DNA of 64,000 nt from Anisodus tanguticus. Taxonomy: Eukaryota; Streptophyta; Magnoliopsida; Solanales; Solanaceae. The notes beneath the pieces are model-generated. The model searched no databases and was not told the DNA's origin. It saw only the letters and a list, made by a program, of their open reading frames with translations. The stretch is from contig CM067559.1 of assembly GCA_034509755.1 (NCBI GenBank), positions 15,420,501 to 15,484,500 of the forward strand, written 5' to 3'. Shown in pieces: positions 21,784-35,108 of the stretch; within the stretch, counting starts at the first letter, position 1, and the number at the start of each line of letters is the position of its first letter. The position numbers and the translations under genes were made by a program.

Positions 21784-22571
21784 AGAATTTGATAAACTGA
21801 TTGATCATCTGTATCTGCATGTCATATGATAATTGTTCTCATCACGCCAAGTATATTTCTGGGTTGCCCCATAAACTGTTGTAATATTTGTATGATTTGA
21901 CTGTTATGTAGAACAACATGATATGGCGGTACCCTTCATGGGAATAGATAACATGTCTCGATCGAACTCTAATGTCGATCATATGAATGTCCTGTATACC
22001 CAAAAACATGACAATATTTGTTTGAATAAACACATTCATGACAGGGACTTCATTTGCAATATGCAATTTATCTTATTTTAGTATCTCCATGTAAGAGAGA
22101 AATTATATCATACTCATAGTTATAGCAAGATAAATAAATGCATCAATTGCACAAATATATGATTCTTCAAGACTAATCTAATTTCTTTATTTCAACTTCT
22201 TTCCGCATAATCTTCTGCTCCTGAGTTTCAATAATATTCAAATCATCAACTTGTACAACAATGGAAAGATTCTGATTCTCATAACGAAATAAGGGTAAAC
22301 AGAGTCATCTATGTACACTTCGTCAGTGAATATTCATTTAAGAATTACAAATAAGTTTCCCAAGAACTTGTAGATGCTTCAGGCATTTTGAATTATTCTG
22401 AAATTTTCATATAAATTTTGTTAAGTAAGCCATATATGATGAGACAATTTTCATTTAGTATTTAAATTACATGACATCTTCTCATGTCAGGACTCCAGGT
22501 CTAGTGGACTTTTCTGTTACCAAGATGCATTATTTCACTTGGTAATTATTTTTACGTCAGTATGCTTTAAT

Positions 22572-25497
22572 TGTCACGATCCTTTTCAAGGATCGTGGTG
22601 ACAACTACATAATTTCCACCGGTAGGCGAACTACATCCAAATTATTCATATGATATAATATAAATAAAAGCGGAAATATAACAAATACTATATAAATATG
22701 TCTCGTGATATAAATGCGAAAATATAAGTCTGATAATCAATATGAAATCCCCCAAAGATCTAGTCTATGAATACAAGAGCGCTAATAATCTAATATAAGT
22801 CTGAAAGACAAAGGAAACATAGTGACAAAACTGAATAATCATAATGAAATGTATGAATGTGTCTCCAGAATCAAGTAAAGACATATATAGAGATATAAGC
22901 ATCCCGGGGCATGCCGGAAGAAGCATCTTCACCCTAAACGCTGAAATTAACCTTCTTGGACTCACGCTCAAGCTCGCGAACTGGTAGTGGAATTTGTATC
23001 TGCATCAAGAAAAGATGTAGCAAGTGTTGCATGAGTACACAACGTACCCCCGTAGACATCATAGGCCGACAACGACGAAAGATACGCAAAAAAAGATAAA
23101 TATCAAGTTGACATCAAATAGTCCAATACTAAAAAATTCAATAGTCCAAATAATATCACGTTGTCCATAGAATAGTTCACAGAGATCACATACTTATTCA
23201 AGTAAGATTTCATAATCACTCAAGTCATCCAGTTTCAGAAGAGTTCAATAACAGTAATTCAGGTATCAAGAGCAAGTACCATCATTTCATATCTAAAAAT
23301 CTAGCCAAGTCATCAACAATGAATCCAGAACCAAGTTCATCCACAGATAATCAATGAAAAGATATATATATGATATGAATGCAATGCATATGTCAGGTAC
23401 CTTTATCCTGCAGTAAATAAGCGTTCAATTTTTTTTTTATTATGAACGCATACCCATGGGGGACCCGTGAAGTCCATATACTCATCCAAAATTTCTCAAC
23501 GGACCCCAGCCCTTGGCTGTAATAACTATTGTAGGCGTGCAACCCGCTCCTCGCGTATCATCATCATCATCTCAGTGTTGCCATAATCTCCTAGTGTTCT
23601 TACCTTTCTGATCCCTTGGACCCACATCATTTATCATACCACTCCAATATCAATATCATCAGAACCATGAGTGTATGAACACAAATGACAATACAAGGCA
23701 AGAATCATAATGTCATGAGATGCAACCAACTAGAGAGATGAATATCATATGCTTTCAAGAATACATTAACGTATAATTCAAGTACAATCAGGATATCATA
23801 TCAAAGCATGTGTGATTAATAAGCACAACGATAACAATTATGAAGACGAGCCCACATAATGGCGACAAGCCCAATCAATCAGCAGATGGAATCAGCTTAA
23901 GGTTGATTTCCCAAATCACCCATCATCACAATTCAACACCGGTACCCACTATACCGTTCATCACAACCGTTTGAGTGGGACTCCCAAACATGCCCAATAC
24001 TCCTTAATATTTATAACTAATTATGTACTTCTATCAGAGTCTAGTGAAAATAAATCGTAGCCTACCTCTAGGCCGAACATAAGCCTCGAACAATCAAATC
24101 TCTGTGCTCGCCTTGCCCTTCCGCTGCGCCTCATGATAATCAAAGTCTAATACGCATATACTATTTGCTAATATAAAGCTTACACATAGTATAAGGACTT
24201 AGTCCTTAAAGAAATCAAGACTTCAAATACTAATCTTGGGCCCACGTCACCAAGACAAAAACTTTATTACTCAAAAAACATGAACACATACTAGTTAATC
24301 ATATCCCAAAGTTAATTAGAAACCTATGCTCATTTGGACCTTCAATTGGACGATTTAAGAAAAGCCCCAATTTGTAACCTTAGAATTGTCCCCCAAATAA
24401 AAAAGGTTACTAAAATCAAATTAAGCTCCAACAAATGATTATCTAACATATTAATATAATCTAATCCATAAAACACCATTTAATCAAGAATACAACTCTC
24501 TTAATCTCACAAGAACCTATAATTTATTTTTTCCAATTCAAATGAACACTACAACACCATTAATGGACCTTAAATCATGAAACAAAATCATAAATGATGG
24601 AAATCTTTACCTTAGAAGAAATCACACTTAATCTTCAGAAAATCCCTTTTTACGGCTCTATGTTCGAGAAAAGATTATTTTGGGAAAGTGATTCGACCTA
24701 GGAATTTAACTAGGTTTCCTGATCCAACATTTTTGCCACAGCAGAATCGATTCTGCTGGTGCGGATCCATTCCCGTTAACAATGATCTCGTTGGGACGCA
24801 ATCACTTGACAGTTCGCCCTAGTGCCATGGAGAATCCGATCCCGCAGAAGCGCACTTGCCCTTGTAGAAAGTTCCTCCGCTAAGATGGAAACACAACAAA
24901 AGCTCACAATCCGCTTCTGTGAGCCAACCTCCGTAGAGGCAAACACATAAGAGCGAACACAGTGTCATCGAGGTGGACACCAGACACCAGCAACATGCAA
25001 ACTAGACCAAACTTCCACCAAACACACGAAACACTCTCGAGACCCCCCAGACACAAACTATACATGATCATCTAAGGTAAACAGTGCTACGAACTAACTT
25101 GTACCCTTGGATTTCCCATTTAAACGAGCTAAGACATACTTTTCTAAGGAATCGTCTGAAATAATCAAGTATCTAAATATTACAAATAAGACCACATAAT
25201 ACATCTAATTGTCTCAAAAAGCGAACCAATTACTCGATGAAGTCATAAATGACCCTTCGGAACAACCGGAGATAACGAAACCCGAAAATGAATCCATCTA
25301 TTCAAAAGTCAACCTTGAGTCAACTATCCAACTCTTAAGGTTTTTATTTTTGGTTTTTTATCCGAAACTCATATAAATAGATCTCGGGATCCACGCCACC
25401 CATCACCGTGCATCACAAACCCCACATAGAGACCACGAGAAGGGTAAAATAGGTAAACAAGAGTCTTTAGCTAAAAATAATCAGATGTGTCATTACA
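22572..25497 (-). repeat. Gypsy 3' LTR (left copy)
   Basis: Plus-strand ends TGTCACGATCC and GTCATTACA, that is TGTAATGAC...GTGACA on the element strand. It pairs with 30656-32145 plus 40832-42007. The first 35 bases form a hairpin (GTCACGATCCTT and AAGGATCGTGGTGAC). About 2.9 kb; no protein-coding content. Confidence 0.8.
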
Positions 25498-25539
25498 TCA
25501 TATACTAATTAAATAAACATTTATCCTCGAATGAAGAGA

Positions 25540-26740
25540 AACGAACAAGGGGGAAACATACAGGGAGTAGTGAACAAGTCAGGATACTGGCTCCGCATGT
25601 CGAACTCTGTCTCTCAAGTCGCCTCCTAAACAGGACGATGCTTCTATTGAACCTTCACAGAAGCTATCATCTTAGACCTCAACTTTCTCATATGCATGTC
25701 TAAAATAGGCACATTTTCCTCCGAAAACTCCAAATTCTGATCTAGCAATACAAAATCCCACTGGATAATATAAGAACCGCCGGCATGATACTTCTTTAGC
25801 ATGGACACATGGAAAACTAGATGGACGCTTGAAAGACTCGGTGTCATAGCCAACTCATATGCCACCTCCCCAACCCTCTGAAAAATCTCAAAAGGTCTGA
25901 TGTACCTTGCACTCAACTTTCCTTTCTTGTCGAACCTCATCACACCCTTCATAGGTGAGACTTTTAGTAGAACCCTATCACCAACCATAAACTCTAAGTC
26001 TCGGACCTTCTGGTCCACACATTTCTTCTACCTGCTCTGTGCTGCCAGGAGCTTATCCTGAATCACATTTACCTCATTGAACACATAAAACCACCAAATT
26101 AGAGATCGACATCTCCTACCATATAAAGACTCGAACGGTGCCATATCGATACTGGAGTGATAGTTGTTGTTGTATGCAAACTCTGGCAAAGGTAAGAATT
26201 GGTCCCAATGACCACCAAAATCAATCACGTAGGCTCGTAACATGCCCTCCAATACCTGAATAGTCTGCTCGGACTGACCGTCGGTCTGAGGGTGAAAAGT
26301 TGTACTGAGATCCAAGCGAGTACCCAACTCTTTCGGCAAAGTCCACCAGAAATGCGAAGTAAACATAGTACCTTAATCCGAGATTATAGAAATAGGAACC
26401 CTATAAAGACGAACAATCTCACGAATGTAGATCTTATCCAACTTCTCTATATTATAAGTCGTTTGGACCCGAATGAAATGCGCGAACTTGGACAATCTAT
26501 CAACAATGACCCAAATAGCATCAAACTTGCCCAAGGTCTTGGGAAACCCAATAACAAAATCCATGGCAATCCTCTCCCACTTCCACTCAGGAATGGGCAT
26601 CCTTTGAGACACACCACCCGATTGCTAGTGTTTATATTTGACTTGCTGACAATTCTGACACCGAGACACAAACTCAACAATGTCTCACTTCATTTCCCCC
26701 ACCAATAATGTTGTGAATCGAATATCTAGAGCTATGTGCA
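25540..26740 (-). pseudogene. Gypsy integrase with chromodomain-like tail (broken)
   Basis: On the minus strand: CQNCQQVKYKH near 26640 (zinc-binding end), a stop, then WERIAMDFVIGFP with the first Asp near 26555. The second Asp is in SIISD near 26375, directly followed by a stop where Arg is expected. The Glu is in TDGQSEQTIQVLEG near 26270. The C-terminal part has VGDRVLLKVSPMKGVMRF and VFHVSMLKKY, then VRKLR-like MRKLRSKMIASVKVQ, the start of a Tekay-type chromodomain-like tail. It then hits TAG at the expected Trp near 25645. Remnants of the tail continue to about 25540. Confidence 0.82.
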
Positions 26741-26859
26741 TCCTCTATAATCAATTTCATCAAGTCACCAACTCTAGGAACACATACTCTACCTTTGATC
26801 CTCAAAACCCCCTCGCCATCAATCATAGCCTTATTGGCCTCACCAATCATCACCGTATC

Positions 26860-28071
26860 TTAAATTTTGCACAACTTCACATCATCATACTGATGGATCC
26901 GAATATGATCCAAAAGAGATGATCTCATCTCAACACAAGACAGAATCCTACCTAGATCCAAAATATCAATCCTCATAAAACAATTGGCTAAAGACTGGAC
27001 CTCCAATGCTAAATGACGCTCAGAAATAATTAAATGAGCTAAACTGTCCATGCTGACTGCCTTTCGGCTCAAGGCATCTGCCACCACATTGATCTTTCTT
27101 GGATGGTACAAAATGGTCATCTCATAATCTTTCAACAACTCCATCCACCGATGCTGCCTAGAATTCAAATTCGTCTGATTAAACACGTGCTAAAGAGTGC
27201 GGTGGTCGGTATACACCTCACAATGGACACCATAGATATAATGCCTTCAAATCTTCAAATCAAACACAACAACAACCAACTCTAAGTCATGAACAAGGTA
27301 ATTCTTCTCGTGCACCTTCAAATGCCTCGATGCATAAGCAAAAACCTTACCCTCCAGCATCAACATACAACCCAAATCGATCCTCAAAACATCATAATAT
27401 ATGGTAAAGTCCTTCCCCTCCATCGGAAGGGAAAAAATTGGGTTGTGGTCTAAAGAGACTTGAGCTTTTGAAAGCTCTCCTCACACTAGTCGGACCACTG
27501 GAACGGTACCTCCTTCTGAGTCAAACACGTCAGATGATAAGAAATAGAATAAAAATCTTTGATGAACCAGCGATAGTAGCTAGAAAGACCCACAAAGCTT
27601 CAGATCTCTGTCACAGAAATCAGTCTAGGCCAGTCCTTGACTACCTCTATCTTCTTAAGATCAATCATAATACCCTCTTTGGACACTACATGTCCATAGA
27701 ATGTCACTAAACTCAACTAAAACTCGCACTTTGAGAACTTTGCATATAACTTCTTCTCATTCAATTACCCAAGAACTACTCTCAAAAACTGCTCATGGTC
27801 CTCCCGACTCTTCGAATAGATCAAGATGTCATCAATGAACAGAATCACAAAAGAATCCAAATACGGCTTGAATATCCCATTCATCAAGTCCATGAATGTT
27901 GTAGGGGCATTAGTGAGCCCAAATGACATCACTAGGAACTCGTAATGACCATATCGAGTCTAGAAAGCCATCTTGGGAATATCCTTGGCCCGGATCTTTA
28001 AATGATGATACTCGGACCTCAAGTAAATCTTCTAAAATACTGAAGCACTCTGAAGCTGGTCGAACATGTCA
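26860..28071 (-). pseudogene. Gypsy reverse transcriptase and RNase H (broken)
   Basis: The catalytic box reads FIDDILIYSK at 27813-27841, so the Asp pair is intact. RNase H remnants include QHRWMELLKDYEMTILYHP and NVVADALSRKA near 27030-27150. The domain is cut by many stops and frameshifts between 27190 and 27780. Confidence 0.82.
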
Positions 28072-28900
28072 TCAATACGAGGGGATCAAATACTTATTTC
28101 TAATGGTGACCTTGTTCAATTGCCTATAATCAACGCACATATGCATGGTGCCATCCTTCTTTATCACGAACAAAATAGGAGCACCCCATGGACACACACT
28201 CGGTCGAATAAAGCCCTTACTCAACAAGTCCTGAAGTTGCTCTTTCAACTCTCTAAGCTCTGCTGGAGCTATACGGTAAGGAGGAATAGAAATAGGTCGA
28301 GTACCCAGCTCAATATCAATGCAAAAATCAAAAATTCTGTCTGGAGGCATACCTAGTAAATATGAAGGAAAAACCTCGGCAAACTCACTAAATACTGGAA
28401 TGGACTCAAAGTTAAGAGTCTCCACACTCGTATCACGAATATGAGCAAGATACACTAGATAATCCTTGTCCACCAACTTCCTAGCATAGATGAAAGAGAT
28501 GATCTTCTTAGAAGCTGGGCTGGAAGTGCCCCTCCACTCTAACCTCGAAAGACCAGGCATAGCTAACATGACTATCTTGGCATGACAATCCAGAATTACG
28601 TGGTACAATGATAGACAATCCATCCCCAGAATAATATCAAAGTCAACCATGTCTAAAATGACCAAATCTACCCAGGTATCATACATCATAAAAGTAATCA
28701 CACACATGCGAGAAACACTGTCTACAATCACAGAATAACTAACCGGCGTGGACACACGAATAGGGACATCAAGTATATCACATTACACATCCAAATCAGC
28801 AGAAAAGTAGGTAGACACATGACAATATAGACCCTGGATCAAATAACACTGAAGTAGACTAAGCTGATACATGTGATAACCGCGTCAGATGCTTCAGCCT
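28072..28900 (-). pseudogene. Gypsy protease and RT N-terminal part
   Basis: The protease active site reads VLFDPGSILS near 28820-28845, with DPGS as in Tekay elements. It is followed by a stop and then an open frame 28755-28072 with VDFDIILGMDCLS, LDCHAKIV, FPSYLLGMPPDR, ISIPPYRIAPAEL and the RT start GFIRPSVCPWGAPILFV. This is the longest open piece of the element (227 codons). The frame ends just before the RT palm. Confidence 0.83.
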
Positions 28901-28959
28901 CAGGACTACTCGGAAAAGCATAGCAGTGAGTGTGTCCTACATCATACTAAGTGCTCTAA

Positions 28960-30458
28960 TGGCAACCTTGAGCCAAAAGAGCTCCATCTATCCCTAACTG
29001 GGATCCACCACGACCAGACTAATGGCCAACATAGCCCAACTAAGATCCTCCTTGCTAACCTGACTACTACCCCTAAATAGCTGTGCTAGAGTCCTGGGTG
29101 CAGGGGATGTACTTGATACAAGACTAGGGCACTCTCTCTTAAAATGCCCAACCTTACCACACTCATAATAGCTCTTGACCACAAGGGCTTCTGAATAGAG
29201 ATAGAAGAACTCGAACCACCATGGTCAGAATATCGAGATTGAGAACCCCTCAAAGACTGGCCCCTACTATAACCGCTCGGCCCTGCAGAGACACCATCTA
29301 TAATCTAGAGGGTTGCCTAAATCGGTCAACTAGGCTGCGACTGCTGATATCTATCTTAACGTCCATAACCACAAGAAGTAGAACCGTTGAACTATCCATG
29401 TCGCATCGCCCTCTTATCAGGCTCATATTTGGGCATCTTGCCCCTCACAGACTCCACCATCCTCATATGCTCGACCACTATATCAAAAGAAGCCCAGAGG
29501 CTACTAGCTACAACGTGGCCAACTGAAGTGGAATACTCAAGCCTCTAAGAAAATATCTCACTCGCTCAGCCTCTATAGGTAGCTGCAGTGTTGTATAGCG
29601 CGATAAGGCATGGAAGCGAGCCTCATACTGTGCAACTATAGAACCTCTCCACCCAATCTTTTGGAACTCATCACGTTTTCTCAGACGCAAGCTCAAAGGT
29701 ACATACTTCTCTAAGAAACCCCGATGATTTCTATCCATGACAGTGGAGGCAACCTTATAAGTAGGCAATCCACATACGCCCTCCACCACTATTTTGCATC
29801 TCCCAAAAGCTAAAGAGCTACAAAACTAACTCCGTGCGACTCGATAATACCCAAGGTATACAACCTCATATGGTTGCTCATAATGAACTCATACGCATCC
29901 TCTTCTGGATAACCATAAAATACCAGAGGCTTTATATTTTAAAAGTGCTCCCAAATCATCCTTTCATCGTAGGTCATAGTTGTCCCTCCAATAGACCGGG
30001 GATAAAACTCTGAAGTATGAACCTCATCAATACAGGGTGCTGACATCACTGCAAGTGAAAATTCGAGAGTACGAAACTCAAAATTCTGAGTTTGTCCCTC
30101 TCCCACACAGGTATGAGAACCACCCGGAGTAGTCACGTGGATGCCCTTCTAGGCCAAAACTATCTAAAACAATAAATAATCTGACCAGTGTGTCCTGTAG
30201 AATCGGAGTAGCAATAAATCCAGGCTGATCCTGGGCTAGCGCCATCTCCTCCTCAAGCAAATCATCTTGAGGCTCAATATACGGCTCAAGAGACTCTGAT
30301 CTAGCACGAGCCTGACTGGCTTTCTGTGCCCCACCCCGAGCTGGTGCCGCTCCTTGGGCTCTACCTCGGCCCCAAGCACGTCCTTTACCGTGATCGTGCA
30401 CTATAGGTGCATGTGTCGGTGCCTCATTCATCGATGCGTCGACACGAGTCCTCACCAT
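28960..30458 (-). pseudogene. Gypsy gag (broken)
   Basis: Starts with MVRTR at 30458, then an Ala/Gly/Arg-rich segment. The retrotransposon gag core is visible at 29789-29508 (FLEKYVPLSLRLRKRDEF, YEARFHALSRY). The zinc knuckle near 29150 reads YYECGKVGHFKREC, so the first Cys is replaced by Tyr. Several stops and frameshifts lie between these blocks. Confidence 0.8.
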
Positions 30459-30636
30459 CTGTGAGAGAATATGAACAAAGGTTAGATACCAATTTTATTC
30501 AACTTAGCACGAAAGGAATGAGGAAAGTGAAATTTCATAAAGGTCCTAAATATTCTCGAAGATAAGTACGGATGTCTCCGCACTGATCTGCAAGACTCTA
30601 CTAGACATTGCTCTTGTATTTAAGACTGTTTAACCT

Positions 30637-30652
30637 AAAGCTCTGATACCAA
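30637..30652 (-). other. Primer binding site of the gypsy element
   Basis: The minus strand reads TTGGTATCAGAGCTTT, complementary to initiator Met tRNA, three bases after the LTR end TCGTGACA. Confidence 0.88.
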
Positions 30653-30655
30653 CTT

Positions 30656-32145
30656 TGTCACGACCCCTTTTAGCGATTGTGGTGCCACACACATAATTTC
30701 CACTTGTAAGCAAACTACTCATGATAAAATACAGAAATATAAGTCTGAAAATTAATACAAAATCCCTCAAAGATCTGGTCTGTGAATACACGAGCGCTAT
30801 TAACGATATGAGTCTGAAATAAAGGGCAACATAATCCAAAATTGAATACATAATCTGAAATGCATGAATGTGTCTTCAGAATCAAGTAAAGACATAGATA
30901 ACGATATAAGCATTTCGAGGCATGACAAAAGAAGCATCCTCACCCTGAAATGTTAAAATCCAGGCTCGGACTCACACTTGAGCTCGCGAATTGGTAGTAG
31001 GATATGTATCTGTATCAAGAAAAGATATAACAAGTGTAGATATACAAAAGGAGATAAATACCAAGTTGACACCAAATAGTCCTATACTAAACAATTTAGT
31101 AGTACAAGTAATGTCACGTTGTCCAGAGATAGTTCACAGAGTTCATATCTCACCTTATTCAATTAATATTTCATAATCACTTAATTCATCCAGTTCCAGA
31201 AGAATTCAATAACAGTAATCCAAGTATCAAAGAGCAAGTTCCATCATTTATATCCAGAAATCCAACAAGTCATCAACAATCAATCCAGAACCAAGTCCAT
31301 ACAAAGATAATCAATGAAATGATATATGTATGATATGAATATGCCATGTACCTTTACCATCCAGTATACAGGAGTTCAAGTTTTATTATGAATAGTACAC
31401 CCATGAGGTACCCGCAAAGCCTATATACTCATCCAGAATTTCTCAACGGGCCCCAGCCCTTGGCTGAATAACTGTTGCAAGCGTGCAACCCACTCTTCGC
31501 ATATCATCATCATCCCAGTGTTGTCATATCTCATAGTTCTCTTACCTTTCCAGTCCCTTGGACCCATATCATAAATCATACCACTCTAATATCAATATCA
31601 TCAAAATCATGAGTGTATGAATGCAAATGAAAATACAAGGCAATAATGATTATGTCATGAGATGCAACCAAGTATGAAGATGAATATCACATGCTTTCAA
31701 GAATACCGCAACATATAATCCAAGTACAATCAGGATATCATATCAAAGCATGTGTGATTAATAAGCACAATGATAACAAGTATGGAGACGAGCCCACATA
31801 ATGGCGACAAGCCCAACCAATCAGCAGATGGAATCAACTTAAGGTTGATTTCCCAAATCACCCATCATCACAATTCAACACCGGTACCCACTATACCGTT
31901 CATCATAACCGTTTGAGTGGGACTCCAAACATGCACCATAACCCTCAATATTTATAACTAATTACGTACTTCTATCGGAGACTAGTGAAAGTAAACTAGT
32001 AGCCTATCTCTGCACCAAATAAGAGCCTCGAATAATCAGATCTCTGTGCTAGCCTTTCCCTTCCGCTGCACCTCATTGTAATCGAAGTCTAATACACATA
32101 TACTATTCATTAATATAGAGATTACACATAATATAAGGACTTAGT
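30656..32145 (-). repeat. Gypsy 5' LTR, segment 1
   Basis: Homologous to the start of the left LTR (22572 onward) down to the shared text ATATAAGGACTTAGT, where a nested element is inserted. The last five bases (TTAGT) are the nested element's target duplication. Confidence 0.83.
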
Positions 32146-34441
32146 TGTAACACCCTGTACTTTCGGGTAATAGTTGAACATGTAATCGTAGACAGGTAGA
32201 CCCGGACCCCGGGAAGCTTAAGAATATTTACGTATGCTAATAAGCGAATTAGTATATAAAAGGACGTGACCCCGAAATAATTTTTGTTTTGATGAGTGTG
32301 ATGACGGGGAATTATAATAATAATTGTGTATCCCCGAAGAGATTATAAACTAGTATTATATTACAGGAATTATGACATTAGGTATAAGAGGATTTTATAA
32401 GTCGTCGGGATTTAAAGTAATTTGAGATCGGGAATTTAATTGTGTGTAATTAATTAATTATGGGATTAATTATAATTGGGGACAATTTATACATAGTGGG
32501 ACATTACATGGAGCGTTATAACATCTGACTCAAGTGACTAAGCCTAATAGATGATCGGTGGAAACACTAAGAGCTTCACAAAGGCTCCAGATATGCCATT
32601 ATCCTCCATTTTTAAAGATCTCCATCCCTTAAGCTTTGTAGAAATCTTCTTTGGAAAAGAAAGATTACATAGTAAGCAGAAGAGGGTGAATTCTCAATGA
32701 TAATTCTCTGAAAATTCTCAACCAAAGGGAGAAGATTCATGGTGTTTTGGACCTCGATTTCGGCAAACTCGAGTCCTTAAACAAGCTTGGAAGTGCAGAA
32801 ATCAAGCACATGCCTTGAGTTCGAGAAGCCCTAGCTCAAGTCGATTTTTGGGGGTTCTGTTTCTGTGTATCGGAAGTTGTTTGGAGTGACAGATTTTCCG
32901 ATGACACTCATCACTGTGTCTAACAGAGGTAATCTTCCATGTTCTTAGAGTTTATACAAGTTCTGAACTTGATTCTTGCTACTAGTTCTAAAGACGATTA
33001 TCGAAAATGTTATGTTTGGGTTGGGTGTTGTCGGGACTACCGTAATTGTAAGGTACTGGGATTGTGTGTGAAGTTGTGGTACTATTTTGAAGATTGTAGC
33101 AGTAAAAAAGAAGGATTAAAAGGGCTGAGTGTTTCGCTACATACATAGGTTTCGATAAAGAAGGAATATAGGTTCTACGCGTTCAAGGTTTTCGCTAGGA
33201 TATCTCTAAGAATTTGTTTCTAATATTTTGAGTCGATTATGATTTAAATCATCCGTGTGATGTAGATAATCGTTCATAGAGTTTGCAAGGACCGCGGAAC
33301 TTAGATAATTTCGACAACAAGGTATGCAAGGCTCTTTCATTCTTTTGGCATAATTCTATGTGCAAAACATAACTATCGTGTTGCTACATAAATTACTCTA
33401 CTCTTAGTAGTTAAGGATGATCAAGTTATCGACTCCTATGTTGAAAGAATATCCAAGTATGTTTCTAAGACCTTAACAAGGCACACCGGAAAAGTTGTTG
33501 ATATCCCCAATATTAACCAAAGGTGTAAAGAATATTATGTCACTCAATGTGTTTTATTATTATTCATGCATTTCATGTGCATTGCACTCATATGTTACCC
33601 TGGACCACTTGTGCTATGCACATTACTATATGATAATTATTATATATTTATGAATGGGAATTGGGGAAAGGGAAAAAGGCGTTATATATGCACACCACGT
33701 GCAACTAGTACAAACTATCACAAAAAGATCCCGAAGAGGCCAATATGATGTGATGCCCTTGTGTGGCGATATAACATGATGCCCACAGAGGCAGTTATGG
33801 GAGGATTCCTGTGTGGACATTAGTATACCGCATTTGCATTGTGCATGCATTCATTAATCATTATATGGTATGATGCCCGCAGAGGCTGTTATGGTAAAGA
33901 AGATGCCCGATGAGGCTGACGTATATGGATACCGCATTATGCATAACATTTAGGCATGTGTATTAGGGTCTTCAGAGGCATTTACTGATGTCCAGTTGTT
34001 TCTGTTTCAGACTATGATATGTTTCTGCTATGTTATTTCTTATGCCTGACATACTCAGTACATCAGTCGTACTGACGTCCCTTTTGTCGGGGGACACTAC
34101 GTTTTATGCTTGCTGGTTCATATTGAGAGGGTGACGGTTCACACTGGTAGGTTGCTAGTTCAGCTGGTGTCCAGAGCACTCTATTTGTTTTGGAGTCGCG
34201 ATTTGGTCATGGTATGTTCTTCTCTGTAGAGGCTTGTAGATAGGTGTCCTGTGGTTAGTTGTTGGGTATGGCCTTGTCGGCCTTGGTATATAAATGTGTA
34301 AATTGGGGCTTTTAGGTTGGAACTTCATTTAATGTACCACAGCTCTATCCGTGTTAAGAGTGATTAAGGGCAAGGTGTGATGTGGTGCCCGGCGGGTAGG
34401 GTTCGGGTGCCCATCGCGGCCCTCCGATTTGGGTCGTGACA
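32146..34441 (+). repeat. 5' LTR of the LARD
   Basis: 2,296 bp; starts TGTAACACCCTGTAC and ends GGGTCGTGACA. It contains a 69-codon frame (32939-33148) that is also conserved in the 3' LTR but has no recognisable family. Near 33740-33910 several GATGCCC...GAGGC units repeat imperfectly. Confidence 0.87.
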
Positions 34442-34444
34442 AAC

Positions 34445-34457
34445 TTGGTATCAGATC
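34445..34457 (+). other. Primer binding site of the LARD
   Basis: TTGGTATCAGATC, three bases after the 5' LTR, a Met-tRNA-type site. Confidence 0.85.
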
Positions 34458-34649
34458 ATGTCTGTCCTAAGAAGTCTACAAGCCGTGTCTAAGTTATGGG
34501 TGTGTTGCGCGCCTCACTAATAAACATGAGACTACAGGGCATTTAGTTTTGTTTCCATTCTTTCATAATCTAGATCATTCGATAGAGCTGAGTCATGAGA
34601 GTATTGGTCCCTAATCAAATTTTCTCATTTGAACTGAGTAGCGTCTACA

Positions 34650-35108
34650 ATGAGAAGCACCTCGAATAATAAGAAAGCGGGTGCTATCCTAAGACAAGAG
34701 GTTAGGCAGATACCACCAACTGGCACGGGTCGGAGGGTTACAGAAATTGAAAGAAGAGAGGTGAGTTATACTATGGACTTAGATCCATCAGAAATCATGG
34801 AGTCTATAGAGGAGGATCCATCTGAAGATCCCTATGAGTCGCCCGCTCTAACACCCTCGGTTCCTCCAGCAGGAAGTGTTGTGAGGGGAGTTCCGACTTC
34901 ACCAAGGACTCTAGTATCATTGTCGGGCCCCACTGACCAGGGGATAGGTGGAACAACACAGGGATGGGTACAACTGGATTTTCCTCAGACATCACGCCAT
35001 GACCGCGTATGCATGTCACTCTATGACCCTGACCCTTCCGAGATTCCGGATAGTCCTCAATCTTGGGGGTCTGTTAATCAAGGCTCGTCGGTCCATGTTA
35101 TTGGATAG
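34650..35108 (+). CDS. Short gag-region ORF of the LARD
   Basis: 152 codons beginning MRSTSNNKKAGAI, about 200 bp after the primer site, where gag normally starts. It is rich in Pro, Ser and acidic residues, with two similar DPSEI segments. No gag core or zinc knuckle is present. It may be a leftover gag N-terminus or a non-functional frame. I cannot assign a function. Confidence 0.35.
   Translation: MRSTSNNKKAGAILRQEVRQIPPTGTGRRVTEIERREVSYTMDLDPSEIMESIEEDPSEDPYESPALTPSVPPAGSVVRGVPTSPRTLVSLSGPTDQGIGGTTQGWVQLDFPQTSRHDRVCMSLYDPDPSEIPDSPQSWGSVNQGSSVHVIG

Larger units (their letters stand above)
18461..22571. other. AT-rich intergenic region with MITEs
   Basis: No gene is supported over about 4.1 kb; open frames are short (up to 74 codons) and unrecognised. 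It holds two Stowaway-like MITEs, a perfect hairpin, a 27-bp duplication and a G14 run, all listed separately. The remaining sequence looks like ordinary low-complexity spacer. Confidence 0.5.

Noticed and set aside
32939..33148. 69-codon frame shared with 39285-39494
   Set aside because: Same LTR sequence twice; no family recognised and no selection can be inferred.
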